In this document: positions 24,377 through 33,455 of the stretch, piece after piece
How the letters are laid out: each line of letters begins with the position of its first letter
How positions within the stretch are numbered: the first letter of the stretch is position 1
Source: JAGXLC01 sp964585385
GTDB taxonomy: Bacteria > Bacteroidota > Bacteroidia > Bacteroidales > UBA12077
Assembly (NCBI GenBank): GCA_964585385.1
Contig: CAZPDP010000005.1
Location: forward strand, 59,122-123,121
Direction of reading: 5' to 3'
DNA length: 64,000 nucleotides
Made by a program: the position numbers and the translations under genes
The notes under the pieces: model-generated
What the model was told of the DNA's origin: nothing
Seen by the model: only the letters and a program-made list of their open reading frames with translations
The model's database searches: none

Positions 24377-25663
24377 ATGAGTAAAATAATTGATATTAAT
24401 GCAAGGCAGATACTGGATTCAAGAGGTAATCCGACAATAGAAGTTGATGTTGTTACTGAAGAAGGAAGTGTTGGTAGTGCTGCTGTACCTTCAGGCGCTT
24501 CGACCGGTGTTTATGAAGCAGTTGAGTTAAGAGATGGCGATGAAAGTAAATATTTAGGAAAAGGCGTAACAAAAGCAGTTAATAATGTTAATACCAAAAT
24601 TAAAGACCATTTAATCGGTGAATATGTTGAAGAACAAAATCTTCTGGATAATAAATTGATTGAATTGGATGGAACCGAGAATAAGGAATTACTTGGGGCA
24701 AATGCTATTCTTGGAGTTTCTCTCGCTTGTGCAAAAGCGGCAGCATATGAGATGGTTCAACCCTTATATAAATATATTGGAGGGGTAAATGCTAACACGC
24801 TTCCAATTCCCATGATGAATATTCTTAATGGAGGTGAACATGCAGATAATAAAATAGATATACAGGAGTTTATGATTATGCCCGTGAATGCTCCAACATT
24901 TAGGGAATCCCTCCGCATGGGCGCTGAAGTTTTTCAAACGTTGAAAAAAGTTCTCAAAGAAAACAACCATTCTACCAATGTTGGGGATGAAGGTGGATTC
25001 GCTCCTGATCTGAAATCAAATGAGGAGGCTATTGAGATAGTTCTGAAAGCAATAGAAAGAGCTGGATATAGGCCGGGTGAAGATATCTATATAGCCCTCG
25101 ACCCGGCAGCTTCTGAATTTTTTAATAAAGACAAGGGCATTTATTACCTGGAATCCACAAACCAGGAGCTCAGCTCAAATGATATGATCAATTACTGGAA
25201 GGTCTGGTCAGAGAAATACCCCATCGTATCTATAGAAGACGGCCTTGATCAGGATGATTGGGCCGGTTGGCAGGAGCTTACCAAACAAATTGGAGATAGA
25301 GTTCAACTGGTTGGAGATGACCTGTTCGTTACAAATACCAAAAGATTATCACGGGGTATAAAAGAAAAAGCAGCTAACTCAATACTGATAAAGGTCAACC
25401 AGATAGGAACCTTAACGGAAACAATCAATGCTGTTCAGATGGCTAGTATTAATTCCTTTACATCCGTAATTAGTCATAGATCGGGAGAAACAGAGGATAC
25501 AACTATTGCTGATCTTGCCGTAGCTTTGAATACCGGCCTTATTAAAACAGGTTCGGCTTCCCGTTCAGACAGAATTGCCAAGTATAACCAGCTACTGAGA
25601 ATTGAAGAGTTGCTTGGGGAATCGGCAAAATTTCCGGGGAAAGATTTTCGATTTATAAAATAA
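24377..25663 (+). CDS. eno: Enolase
   Basis: 428 residues. Converts 2-phosphoglycerate to phosphoenolpyruvate in glycolysis; octameric or dimeric cytosolic enzyme. The start is taken at the ATG of MSKIIDINARQILDSRGNPT rather than a TTG two codons upstream. Active-site features: GASTGVYEA loop, GGEHADN, GDEGGFAPDL (catalytic Glu), the metal ligands in DPAASEF, SIEDGL and GDDLFVTN, the catalytic Lys in ILIKVNQIGT, and SHRSGETEDTTIADLAV. Confidence 0.97.
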   Translation: MSKIIDINARQILDSRGNPTIEVDVVTEEGSVGSAAVPSGASTGVYEAVELRDGDESKYLGKGVTKAVNNVNTKIKDHLIGEYVEEQNLLDNKLIELDGTENKELLGANAILGVSLACAKAAAYEMVQPLYKYIGGVNANTLPIPMMNILNGGEHADNKIDIQEFMIMPVNAPTFRESLRMGAEVFQTLKKVLKENNHSTNVGDEGGFAPDLKSNEEAIEIVLKAIERAGYRPGEDIYIALDPAASEFFNKDKGIYYLESTNQELSSNDMINYWKVWSEKYPIVSIEDGLDQDDWAGWQELTKQIGDRVQLVGDDLFVTNTKRLSRGIKEKAANSILIKVNQIGTLTETINAVQMASINSFTSVISHRSGETEDTTIADLAVALNTGLIKTGSASRSDRIAKYNQLLRIEELLGESAKFPGKDFRFIK

Positions 25664-25685
25664 GAACTTGTACTTTTATTTATAT

Positions 25686-25726
25686 CAGGGTAATGGAAAA
25701 AATGCCATTACCCTGGTTTTTGTTTT
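25686..25726 (+). terminator. Terminator of eno
   Basis: An 11-bp perfect stem, CAGGGTAATGG with CCATTACCCTG, around an 8-base A-rich loop, followed by GTTTTTGTTTT. Twenty-three bases after the eno stop. Confidence 0.9.
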
Positions 25727-25984
25727 ATGATTCCCGTATAATAATCTTACCGGCGAAAATCAATTTTTAACAATTATAAATTCATATTTTCTGTAACATA
25801 TTGAACTTCAGGACTGTATTTGTAAAGATGGATGGTGTCTAAAAAGAATCTCTGATTAAGAAATTGGAAATAATTTGTTTAAATTTAGACTTTATAACAA
25901 AGCAAATAAGCGCAAATTTTGGTTACTAATAGACAGAATATTTCCTTATAATTACTATTTGCAATGTATTATTTGGTACAATCA
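25727..25984. other. Intergenic region before the propeller sensor gene
   Basis: No gene seen. It contains TTAGACTTTATAA at 25885-25897, one of three close copies of this motif in intergenic DNA of the window. No convincing TAnnTTTG promoter was found. Confidence 0.4.
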
Positions 25985-28900
25985 ATGAGAATGATAAACA
26001 AAATACAGTTCATTATATACATCCTTTTGTTCAATACAATTTTAGTTCATGGACAAATTGCACATACAAAAACTTTTACCGTAGGAGAAGGCCTTTCTCA
26101 GTCTAATGTCACCTCTCTTTTGCAGGACTCACGGGGTTTTCTCTGGATTGGAACGCAGGATGGGCTGAATCGTTATGATGGATATGAGTTTACAGTTTTT
26201 AAGCACGAACATGCTGATACAAATTCTATATCTAATAATGTTATCAACTGTATTCTTGAAGATAATAAAGGTAATATATGGATAGCCACCAATTATGGAT
26301 TGGATAAATATAATCCTTATACTGGTAGATTTACAAATTATTTACATGAAGAGGACAGTAGCTCTGGCTTGCCACAACACCAGGTTTTTTCAGTTTTTCA
26401 GGATAGCGATGGGTATATATGGGTGAAAACTTTGTATTACTTATCACGTTTTGATCCCGAAAATGAGGAATTTAAAAATTATAAACACTTTAATGACTAT
26501 TTTAATTACTATGATGGTTCTAGTAATTTTTCAATTATTGAAGATAACAAAGACAGACTATGGGTTGGGACAAAGGATGGATTAAGTTTATTTAATAAAG
26601 AACTGGAAATTTTTAAAAGGTATTACCATAAAAAAGACGATGAGAATAGTCTAAGCAGCAATAGGGTTAAAGATATATACCAGGACAGAAAAGGAACTAT
26701 TTGGATAGGAACAGACAAAGGCCTGAATAAATTTGACCCTGAAAGTGAAAACTTTACCAGATATTATTTTCAAAGTGAACTTGAAAAACCTGTGGCCAGG
26801 AATTCTTTCAATACTATAATGGAAGATGAAAGCGGTATTTTGTGGGTAGGTACAGGAGGGGGGCTGTATAAATTCGACAGGGAAACAGGAGCTTTTCATT
26901 CAGCAAATCAGTTTTTGTTTAATACAAATCGATCTATTACCAGTGAAATTCAATCCCTTGAACAATCAAGGTCAAAGGTTATGTGGGTAGGAACTTTACA
27001 GGGCCTTCTTAAAATTCAGAAGAATCTGAAGAGTTTTAAATTATATAAAAATGATAAAGACGGGAATTCCCTTTTTGGGAATAATTTAATAGCCTCTGTT
27101 TATAAACATGAAAACAACGATATATGGATCGGCACATGGAATTCAGGACTTTATGTTTTAGATCCCAAAACTTTAGAAACAAAGGTCTTCACTGAAAGGA
27201 GAGCATTTATTGGTGATAATAATGTCCATACACTTTTTAAAGATAGCAAACAGAGGCTCTGGATTGGCACTCAGGATGGGATATCCTATTATGATTTCAA
27301 TACAGGATCATTTCATAAAATCAATAACTCCACAATCGAAAAGATATTCTCCAATAACCGTATTTATTCAATAGATGAGGACTCAGATGGTAATCTTTGG
27401 TTTGCAACAAGAAATGGGCTTCATGTTCTACACCCCGATTTAATTATAAAGAGTTATTATCATACTTCATATAATAAAGAGTCATTGAGTTCAAATTTTA
27501 TTTATGATGTAATGGTTGCCAGTGACAGTATTGTCTGGGTTGCTACAAATAATGGATTAAACAGACTTAATAGGGTTACGAATACATTTGAGATTTATAA
27601 AAGAGATAAGATATCGTGTAATAACTGTCTTGTGAATAATGAAATTTTATGTCTTCACAAAGATGATAATAATAATATTTGGATTGGAACCGTGGGCGGT
27701 CTCAACAAATATGATCCATCTACAAAAATTTTTACAAGTTATACTGAACAGGATGGGTTACCAAATAACTTAATCTACTCTATTTTAGAGGACAATAATG
27801 GAAACCTCTGGATAAGCACAAATCTGGGTATTTCAAAGTTTGACCCTACCAATGAAGAATTTGTCAATTATAGCATTTATGATGGTTTGCAAAATTATGA
27901 GTTCAATCATTTGGCTTCATATAAGGCAGACGATGGCGAACTTTTTTTTGGAGGTATATCAGGTCTGAATGCTTTCTACCCGGATTCTATAAAAACGAGT
28001 TCATATATTCCGGAAATCGTTATTACTTCATTGGAAATAATAACTGGAAGGGGTCAGAAAAATTACAAACTGCATGGGACAGATACAGTTTATATTCCGC
28101 ATGAGAATAATTTAATAACGATTGAGTTTGCAGCTTTGGATTTGACAGAGCCAGAGAAAAATCGCTATGCGTATATGTTAGAAGGAGTAGAGAACTATTG
28201 GGTGAACATTGGAAACAGGAGATATGCAACCTTTTCAAAGCTTCCCCCCGGCAAATATAATTTTAAAGTCAAAGGCACCAATAACGATGGGGTATGGAAT
28301 GAAGAAGGTACAGAGCTTTTTTTAATAGTTGAAACTCCATTCTGGAAAAGTGAATTTGCATATTTTGCTTATGCTGTTGCAGGGTTACTCTTAATATTGT
28401 GGATTATTAGATGGAGAACAAGAAGCTTAAGAAAAGCTAACCAACAGCTAAAAGAGAGAGAAGTCATTGCCCGGCAGGTAGCCAAGCAGAAGGAAGAGTT
28501 GAGTGCAAAAAATAAAAACATCACCGATAGCCTTGTTTATGCTAAAAGAATTCAGGAATCTCTTCTGCCTTCTGATATAGCATTTAAAAACTTATTAAGT
28601 GATTCTTTTATTTTATACAAGCCCAAAGACATTGTTAGTGGGGATTTTTATTGGATAAACCAGGTTGAGGATAAACTTTTTGTAGCTGTTGTGGATTGTA
28701 CAGGGCATGGAGTACCTGGTGCATTTATGTCAATTATAGGGGTTGAACTCCTGAATAATATTACTTCAGAGCAAAAAATACTCGAGGCTGATAAAATTCT
28801 GTATGATTTGAACCGAGGCATATACCTTACTTTATCAAAAGAAGGAGGGGATACAAGACCAATAAGAGACGGTATGGATGTTGCATTATGCATAATTGAT

Positions 28901-29305
28901 AAGAAGAAAAGACAACTTGAATTTGCAGGGGCATTTCGTCCCCTTTATCTTGTTAGAGATAATAAAATACAGGAAGTTAAGGGAGATCGGTTTTCCGTAG
29001 GTATGCTCGAAGACTCTATGGAAGATTCCAAAATAAAAAAGAAAACCATTGACTTGAAGGAGGATGATATTATATATCTATTTTCCGATGGTTACGCTGA
29101 TCAATTTGGTGGTCCTGAAGCTAAAAAATATAAATACAGACGATTCAGGCACCTGCTGCTTACAATTCATAAACTCCCCATGGAACAGCAGAAATATTAC
29201 CTTGATAAGAGTATCGAAGACTGGAGAGGTGAGCAGGAGCAGGTTGATGATATTCTTATTGTTGGTTTCCGTCCCAATGATTTGGTTGGAAAAACTTCCC
29301 TATAA
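25985..29305 (+). CDS. Two-propeller periplasmic sensor with a cytoplasmic PP2C/SpoIIE-type phosphatase
   Basis: About 1106 residues. A signal peptide or signal anchor ends near ILVHGQ; the ATG at 25985 is preferred over 25964 because it gives a shorter N-region. Then come fourteen reg_prop blades, thirteen with a [LIVM]W[IVF]xT core (LWIGTQDGL, IWIATNYGL and so on) and one weak (FFGGISGL), enough for two seven-bladed propellers. A Y_Y_Y domain follows (RYAYMLEGVENYWVN to NNDGVWNEEG), one membrane helix (FAYAVAGLLLILWIIRW), a coiled linker, then a PP2C domain with GDFYW, DCTGHGVPGAFMS, DGMDVAL, FSDGYADQFGG and DDILIVGF metal ligands. The architecture couples outside sensing to dephosphorylation of an anti-sigma-antagonist-like partner, none of which is encoded nearby. 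The substrate sensed is unknown. Confidence 0.9.
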   Translation: MRMINKIQFIIYILLFNTILVHGQIAHTKTFTVGEGLSQSNVTSLLQDSRGFLWIGTQDGLNRYDGYEFTVFKHEHADTNSISNNVINCILEDNKGNIWIATNYGLDKYNPYTGRFTNYLHEEDSSSGLPQHQVFSVFQDSDGYIWVKTLYYLSRFDPENEEFKNYKHFNDYFNYYDGSSNFSIIEDNKDRLWVGTKDGLSLFNKELEIFKRYYHKKDDENSLSSNRVKDIYQDRKGTIWIGTDKGLNKFDPESENFTRYYFQSELEKPVARNSFNTIMEDESGILWVGTGGGLYKFDRETGAFHSANQFLFNTNRSITSEIQSLEQSRSKVMWVGTLQGLLKIQKNLKSFKLYKNDKDGNSLFGNNLIASVYKHENNDIWIGTWNSGLYVLDPKTLETKVFTERRAFIGDNNVHTLFKDSKQRLWIGTQDGISYYDFNTGSFHKINNSTIEKIFSNNRIYSIDEDSDGNLWFATRNGLHVLHPDLIIKSYYHTSYNKESLSSNFIYDVMVASDSIVWVATNNGLNRLNRVTNTFEIYKRDKISCNNCLVNNEILCLHKDDNNNIWIGTVGGLNKYDPSTKIFTSYTEQDGLPNNLIYSILEDNNGNLWISTNLGISKFDPTNEEFVNYSIYDGLQNYEFNHLASYKADDGELFFGGISGLNAFYPDSIKTSSYIPEIVITSLEIITGRGQKNYKLHGTDTVYIPHENNLITIEFAALDLTEPEKNRYAYMLEGVENYWVNIGNRRYATFSKLPPGKYNFKVKGTNNDGVWNEEGTELFLIVETPFWKSEFAYFAYAVAGLLLILWIIRWRTRSLRKANQQLKEREVIARQVAKQKEELSAKNKNITDSLVYAKRIQESLLPSDIAFKNLLSDSFILYKPKDIVSGDFYWINQVEDKLFVAVVDCTGHGVPGAFMSIIGVELLNNITSEQKILEADKILYDLNRGIYLTLSKEGGDTRPIRDGMDVALCIIDKKKRQLEFAGAFRPLYLVRDNKIQEVKGDRFSVGMLEDSMEDSKIKKKTIDLKEDDIIYLFSDGYADQFGGPEAKKYKYRRFRHLLLTIHKLPMEQQKYYLDKSIEDWRGEQEQVDDILIVGFRPNDLVGKTSL

Positions 29306-31015
29306 CAGATTCTGCATTTTTTCGAGTAAAGTTTCAATTTGGAATGGCTTGCTAATATAATCATCCGTACCGGCTGCCAGACATTCTTCTTTGTCACCAA
29401 GTAATGCATTGGCTGTTATCGCAATAATCGGCGTATGAGTATTCGTGCTTTTTTCAATATTTCTTATTTTCTTGGTGGTGACAATACCATTCATAACAGG
29501 CATTTGAATGTCCATTAAAATAATATCGTATTTAACTGATCCAAATTTATCGAGGGCTTCTTTACCATTATTCGCTACATCAACGTTTTTAACAGCTTTT
29601 TTAAGGCTGAGTAAGACTATTTTCTGGTTAATTAAATTATCTTCAACCAATAATACATTGGCATTTTTAAGGTCAACTTCAGATTTTGATTTTGTTTCTG
29701 CTGATCCATAATCAAAGCTTTTAGATGCTTCTTTTTTTTCTTCAACTTTTTTAAAATCAAGTTCAAAGTTGAAGCTGTATTCCCCGTCGTGAGAGGAAAT
29801 TTGAAGTTCGCCACCAAGTGAATTGATAGTTCTTTTAGCAATATTTATTTCAAGAACCTGAACTAATTGATCCTTTTTGGGTTTAGATGATTTGGTCTTA
29901 ATAGACTCTTCTATATTTCTCAATCCCTTAGTAAGTAATTCAAAGGATACTGTTACCGTTCCATTTAACTTTTCTGATTCTTTCAGGCTGATTGTTATGT
30001 TCTTATTTTCTGTATCTGAATGCTTTAAAATTTGCTCCAAAAGATTCAGAAATATTTGTTTAATCTTTACAGGATCACCTAACAAAGAGTAATTGATGTC
30101 TGAATTTATTGAAACTTCAGGACGATTTTCTTTTTGTTCTTCTTTGCTTGAAAATAAATTGATAGTGTTCTGAAGAGTATTATGCAAATCGAATTTTATT
30201 TCATACTGTTTCCTTTCCTGAACATCAACATTTGTTATTTCGGAGAAACTATTTACAACATCTACAATATTATTCGTGGAAGCAAGTATCGTATCAAAAT
30301 AGTCTTTATGCTTTTCCTCAAGTTTAGATGGATTTATCATGTTTGATACAACAACAATGTTATTCAGAGGTGTACGGATTTGGTGAGAAACTTTGGAAAT
30401 AAAATCTTCTTTTTCTTTCAGTTCTTCCTGTAATTGGGCAAATTCTTTCTTTTGACTTTCTATAATGCTTGTAATGCTTTTCTTCAGGACTTCTACCAAT
30501 ATAAAACTTCCCAGGTAAGCAATAATAAATATGATTTTGTAAGTTACATGGAAATTGATGGAATACAGGGATGGGATTGGCAAAAACAAAATAATTGTGA
30601 CAGCAACAAAAAACAATGTAGACAATATATTCCCTTTTTTAGGGAGCAAAAGCAGAGATATTACCGGAAAGGCTGCAAACCAAAGAATATCTTCTTCACC
30701 AACTTTTCCGGATATTAAAACTATAATAAGAAAAGCAGCTAGGATACCTAAAAATATATTCCCGGAAATTTTTGATTGATTCTTTTTGATATTCAGGTAA
30801 ATGAGGTTTGCTAACAAAAGAACAATCACAGAAACCTCTAAAGCTATTATGATTGGCTCACGGACCGTAAGATATTCATTAATGGCATAAATGAATATCA
30901 AAACTATAGAAACCAACGAAAATAGATTGGTTAGGAAAAAATGATTTAGCTTTTTAATAGTAAAATGGTTGGCATTGCCAGTAAAAATGCTACCTATATT
31001 TTGGAGAATATTCAT
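29300..31015 (-). CDS. Membrane hybrid histidine kinase with degenerate ATPase domain and C-terminal receiver
   Basis: 571 residues: about six membrane segments in residues 27-178, a coiled coil (~185-205), a HisKA region with a good H-box (KVSHQIRTPLNN, His211), a HATPase-like region (~270-422) and a receiver domain (~453-571) with LLVEDN, phospho-acceptor Asp502 in LMDIQMPVMNG, and SKP Lys556. The ATPase region keeps LLGDPVKIKQIFLNLL, but the N-box Asn is replaced (EQILKHS), there is no DxGxG box (VSFELLTKGL stands there), and no GxGLGL box (VLEINIAKR instead). It is thus probably unable to bind ATP and may act as a phosphotransfer or scaffold protein. The 3' end overlaps that of the PP2C sensor by 6 bases. 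Confidence 0.85.
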   Translation of the reverse strand: MNILQNIGSIFTGNANHFTIKKLNHFFLTNLFSLVSIVLIFIYAINEYLTVREPIIIALEVSVIVLLLANLIYLNIKKNQSKISGNIFLGILAAFLIIVLISGKVGEEDILWFAAFPVISLLLLPKKGNILSTLFFVAVTIILFLPIPSLYSINFHVTYKIIFIIAYLGSFILVEVLKKSITSIIESQKKEFAQLQEELKEKEDFISKVSHQIRTPLNNIVVVSNMINPSKLEEKHKDYFDTILASTNNIVDVVNSFSEITNVDVQERKQYEIKFDLHNTLQNTINLFSSKEEQKENRPEVSINSDINYSLLGDPVKIKQIFLNLLEQILKHSDTENKNITISLKESEKLNGTVTVSFELLTKGLRNIEESIKTKSSKPKKDQLVQVLEINIAKRTINSLGGELQISSHDGEYSFNFELDFKKVEEKKEASKSFDYGSAETKSKSEVDLKNANVLLVEDNLINQKIVLLSLKKAVKNVDVANNGKEALDKFGSVKYDIILMDIQMPVMNGIVTTKKIRNIEKSTNTHTPIIAITANALLGDKEECLAAGTDDYISKPFQIETLLEKMQNLL

Positions 31016-31171
31016 AAATTGAGGTCATTAATAATTAAGCGTAAAATTAATAATTAATTTGTAATTCGTTTTTATATCTTTTAAAATTACAAAAAAATGC
31101 CAATCAGCAAAGTTCATTTTTTAATATTTATTTAAATTGGAGATATATGTTTTATAATTTTACGGATATTG

Positions 31172-31179
31172 TACCTTTG
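31172..31179 (+). promoter_or_regulatory. Predicted -7 element for the gene at 31208
   Basis: TACCTTTG, identical to the P2 element of rpsL, 28 bases before the start codon. The -33 position is poor. Confidence 0.5.
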
Positions 31180-31207
31180 TTAAAAAATACGCACTAAATA
31201 AATTCTT

Positions 31208-32086
31208 ATGAAAACACGATTTTTAATATTATTTGCTGGTATAATGCTCGCATCAGCATCAGTTGCCCAGGAGTATGTGCCTACTGTTGAAGAATTAAAC
31301 CGGTTCTTCAATACAAAAACCAAGGTAGTACTTGACCCCAATCCTATCTCAAGGTACAACCCTAAAATGAAAGCAGCGGTAGAGAATAACTGGGACCTTA
31401 CTGAATATGAGTTTATGAAATATCCGGAATTTGAAAAAGAAAGAAAAAATCCGGAATATTCTTTTCTTGTTGAAAATATAGTTGTTTTTGAGAAAGATAA
31501 GACAAAAGCCCGTTACAGGTTTTTAAGCCTTCTGCTTGGAGAAAAGACCGTTCTCCTGGAAGATATGCCAACCATAGTAGCTGTACCCGTTTCTTATAAA
31601 GAGGTTGAAGAAAAGTACTGGGCTTATAAACTTGGCGTTATCCTCCGTTTTATCCAGAATCACGTGAAGTTAATGAAGGAGGATCCCGATATAATCTCAG
31701 ATAATATCTTTGATTATTATAACAAAAATATTAAAGATATCCGGGATAAGACACTTTATTTAGTGAAAGATGAACTTGCGGAGGATGTAAACACGAAAGA
31801 AGAAATAGAACAATATTATCCCTACGATTTTAAAATTGTTACCAGAGAAGAAGTCGAAAAGGCTATTAATGAGCAGGATGAAGACGTGGTATTCCTTCAT
31901 AAAGTAGGGCCACAGGGTTCCAGGTTAAGAGCAAGATGTTATAAGATCTTAATGGGAGCAAAAGATGCAAATTTTTATTATTTTGATTTTCATACTGTGG
32001 TAAAAGGAAAACGGCCAGACGGTTTTCTTAAAAAAGATTTTAGAAAGCTTAAAAGAAAAGCTAGTGGTGGTCTCTTTTCATTTTAA
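31208..32086 (+). CDS. Conserved secreted Bacteroidota protein of unknown function
   Basis: 292 residues with a signal peptide (MKTRFLILFAGIMLASASVAQ). The mature protein is rich in charged and aromatic residues: FNTKTKVVLDPNPISRYN, NWDLTEYEF, YSFLVENIVVFEKDK, IRFIQNHVKL-like helix, VFLHKVGP, and ANFYYFDFHTVV near the C-terminus, ending with a basic segment. I have a sense of close relatives in Bacteroidales genomes, usually unnamed; I do not know a function. No membrane helix after the signal peptide, so periplasmic or outer-membrane associated. Ten bases before udk, so probably one transcript. Confidence 0.75.
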   Translation: MKTRFLILFAGIMLASASVAQEYVPTVEELNRFFNTKTKVVLDPNPISRYNPKMKAAVENNWDLTEYEFMKYPEFEKERKNPEYSFLVENIVVFEKDKTKARYRFLSLLLGEKTVLLEDMPTIVAVPVSYKEVEEKYWAYKLGVILRFIQNHVKLMKEDPDIISDNIFDYYNKNIKDIRDKTLYLVKDELAEDVNTKEEIEQYYPYDFKIVTREEVEKAINEQDEDVVFLHKVGPQGSRLRARCYKILMGAKDANFYYFDFHTVVKGKRPDGFLKKDFRKLKRKASGGLFSF

Positions 32087-32096
32087 CTGAATCTTT

Positions 32097-32711
32097 ATGC
32101 TTGTAGTAGGTATTGCCGGGGGGACCGGGTCAGGTAAAACAACAGTTGTAAAAGAAATAATCAGAGGATTACCCAGAGATGAAGTGGCAGTTATTCCGCA
32201 GGATTCATATTATAAGGATAACAGTCATATTTCAATGGAGGAGAGGCAAAAAATCAATTTTGATCATCCCAGTTCAATTGAGTTTGATTTGCTTGCCAAT
32301 CATATTTGCCAGTTGAAGGCTGGTAAATCAATCAATCAGCCTATTTATTCTTATCTCACTTGCACCAGGTCAGATGATTTTGTAACTGTTGAACCGAAAA
32401 ATGTTATTGTAGTGGAAGGAATTCTTATACTTCAGAATCCTGAATTGCGCAACCTTTTAGACATAAAAGTGTTCGTTGATGCGGATAATGATGACCGGCT
32501 CATGCGGGTTATTCAGAGGGACATTGCCGAAAGGGGAAGAACGGTCAATACAGTTTTGAAGCGTTATCTGGAAACTGTAAAACCTATGCACCTTCAGTTT
32601 ATTGAACCCACAAAGCGCTATGCCGATATTATCGTGCCACAGGGAGGAGAAAACAGAGTGGCTATAGACATTCTGACGTCTATTATAGAGAAAAATTTAT
32701 ACGATGAATAA
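32097..32711 (+). CDS. udk: Uridine kinase
   Basis: 204 residues. Phosphorylates uridine and cytidine in pyrimidine salvage. Walker A is GGTGSGKTT at residues ~9-17; IPQDSYYKD, NFDHPSSIEFD and the lid segment RLMRVIQRDIAERGRT are conserved family positions. Full length, cytosolic. Confidence 0.95.
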   Translation: MLVVGIAGGTGSGKTTVVKEIIRGLPRDEVAVIPQDSYYKDNSHISMEERQKINFDHPSSIEFDLLANHICQLKAGKSINQPIYSYLTCTRSDDFVTVEPKNVIVVEGILILQNPELRNLLDIKVFVDADNDDRLMRVIQRDIAERGRTVNTVLKRYLETVKPMHLQFIEPTKRYADIIVPQGGENRVAIDILTSIIEKNLYDE

Positions 32712-32723
32712 TTTTTATTTTTT

Positions 32724-33455
32724 ATGCTTGGAAACTATGATCTAACAAAAATTTTATTTCTTGATATCGAAACTGTTCCACAGAAGCCCACGTTCGAAGA
32801 GCTTCCTGATAAATTAAAGGAATTCTGGGAAAGAAAATCCTCCAAATTCAGAGATGAAGAACAATCTGCTGAGGATGTGTATGAAAGAGCGGGTATATAT
32901 GCGGAATTTGGAAAGATTGTTTGTATTTCGGTAGGTGTAATAAAAGAACCTGAAAGTAATAACGAATATGGATTGAGAATCAAATCCTTCTTTGGCGATG
33001 ATGAAAAGCTTTTACTGGCTGACTTTGCATCGATGCTTAACAAGTTTTCAGCCAGGGGAGATAAATACCTTGGTGCTCATAATGGTAAAGAGTTTGACTT
33101 TCCCTATATTGCCAGGCGGATGTTGGTAAATGGAATTCCCCTACCGGAAATGCTGAATGTACCGGGAAAGAAACCCTGGGAAGTTCCATTTCTTGATACT
33201 TTAGAGTTGTGGAAATTTGGTGATTATAAAAATTACACGAGCCTGGACCTTTTAACTTATATTTTTGATATTCCCACTCCTAAGGATGATATTGATGGTA
33301 GTATGGTTGGTAAAGTATATTGGGAAGAAGACAATCTTGAACGTATTGTGAGTTATTGTGAAAAAGATGTTGTTGCTGTGGTGCAGTTATTTCTCAGGTA
33401 TCGGGGCGAAAAAATTATAGACCAGAATTCAATTGAATCTGTTACTGATAATTAA
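32724..33455 (+). CDS. DEDDy-type 3'-5' exonuclease (PolB-like)
   Basis: 243 residues of RNase H-like fold resembling the exonuclease domain of family B polymerases, without a polymerase domain. Exo I is FLDIETVP (Asp, Glu), Exo II lies in GAHNGKEFDFPYIARRM (Asp) and Exo III is SYCEKDVVA (Tyr-x3-Asp, the 'y' type). Stand-alone proteins of this kind are widespread and assumed to act in repair or RNA/DNA trimming. It follows udk by 12 bases and overlaps the convergent esterase gene by 4. Confidence 0.85.
   Translation: MLGNYDLTKILFLDIETVPQKPTFEELPDKLKEFWERKSSKFRDEEQSAEDVYERAGIYAEFGKIVCISVGVIKEPESNNEYGLRIKSFFGDDEKLLLADFASMLNKFSARGDKYLGAHNGKEFDFPYIARRMLVNGIPLPEMLNVPGKKPWEVPFLDTLELWKFGDYKNYTSLDLLTYIFDIPTPKDDIDGSMVGKVYWEEDNLERIVSYCEKDVVAVVQLFLRYRGEKIIDQNSIESVTDN

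Noticed and set aside
31208..32086. Assignment as gliding/type IX protein GldN
   Set aside because: Size and signal peptide fit, but I do not see the GldN/PorN motifs, and no gldK, gldL or gldM genes precede it.
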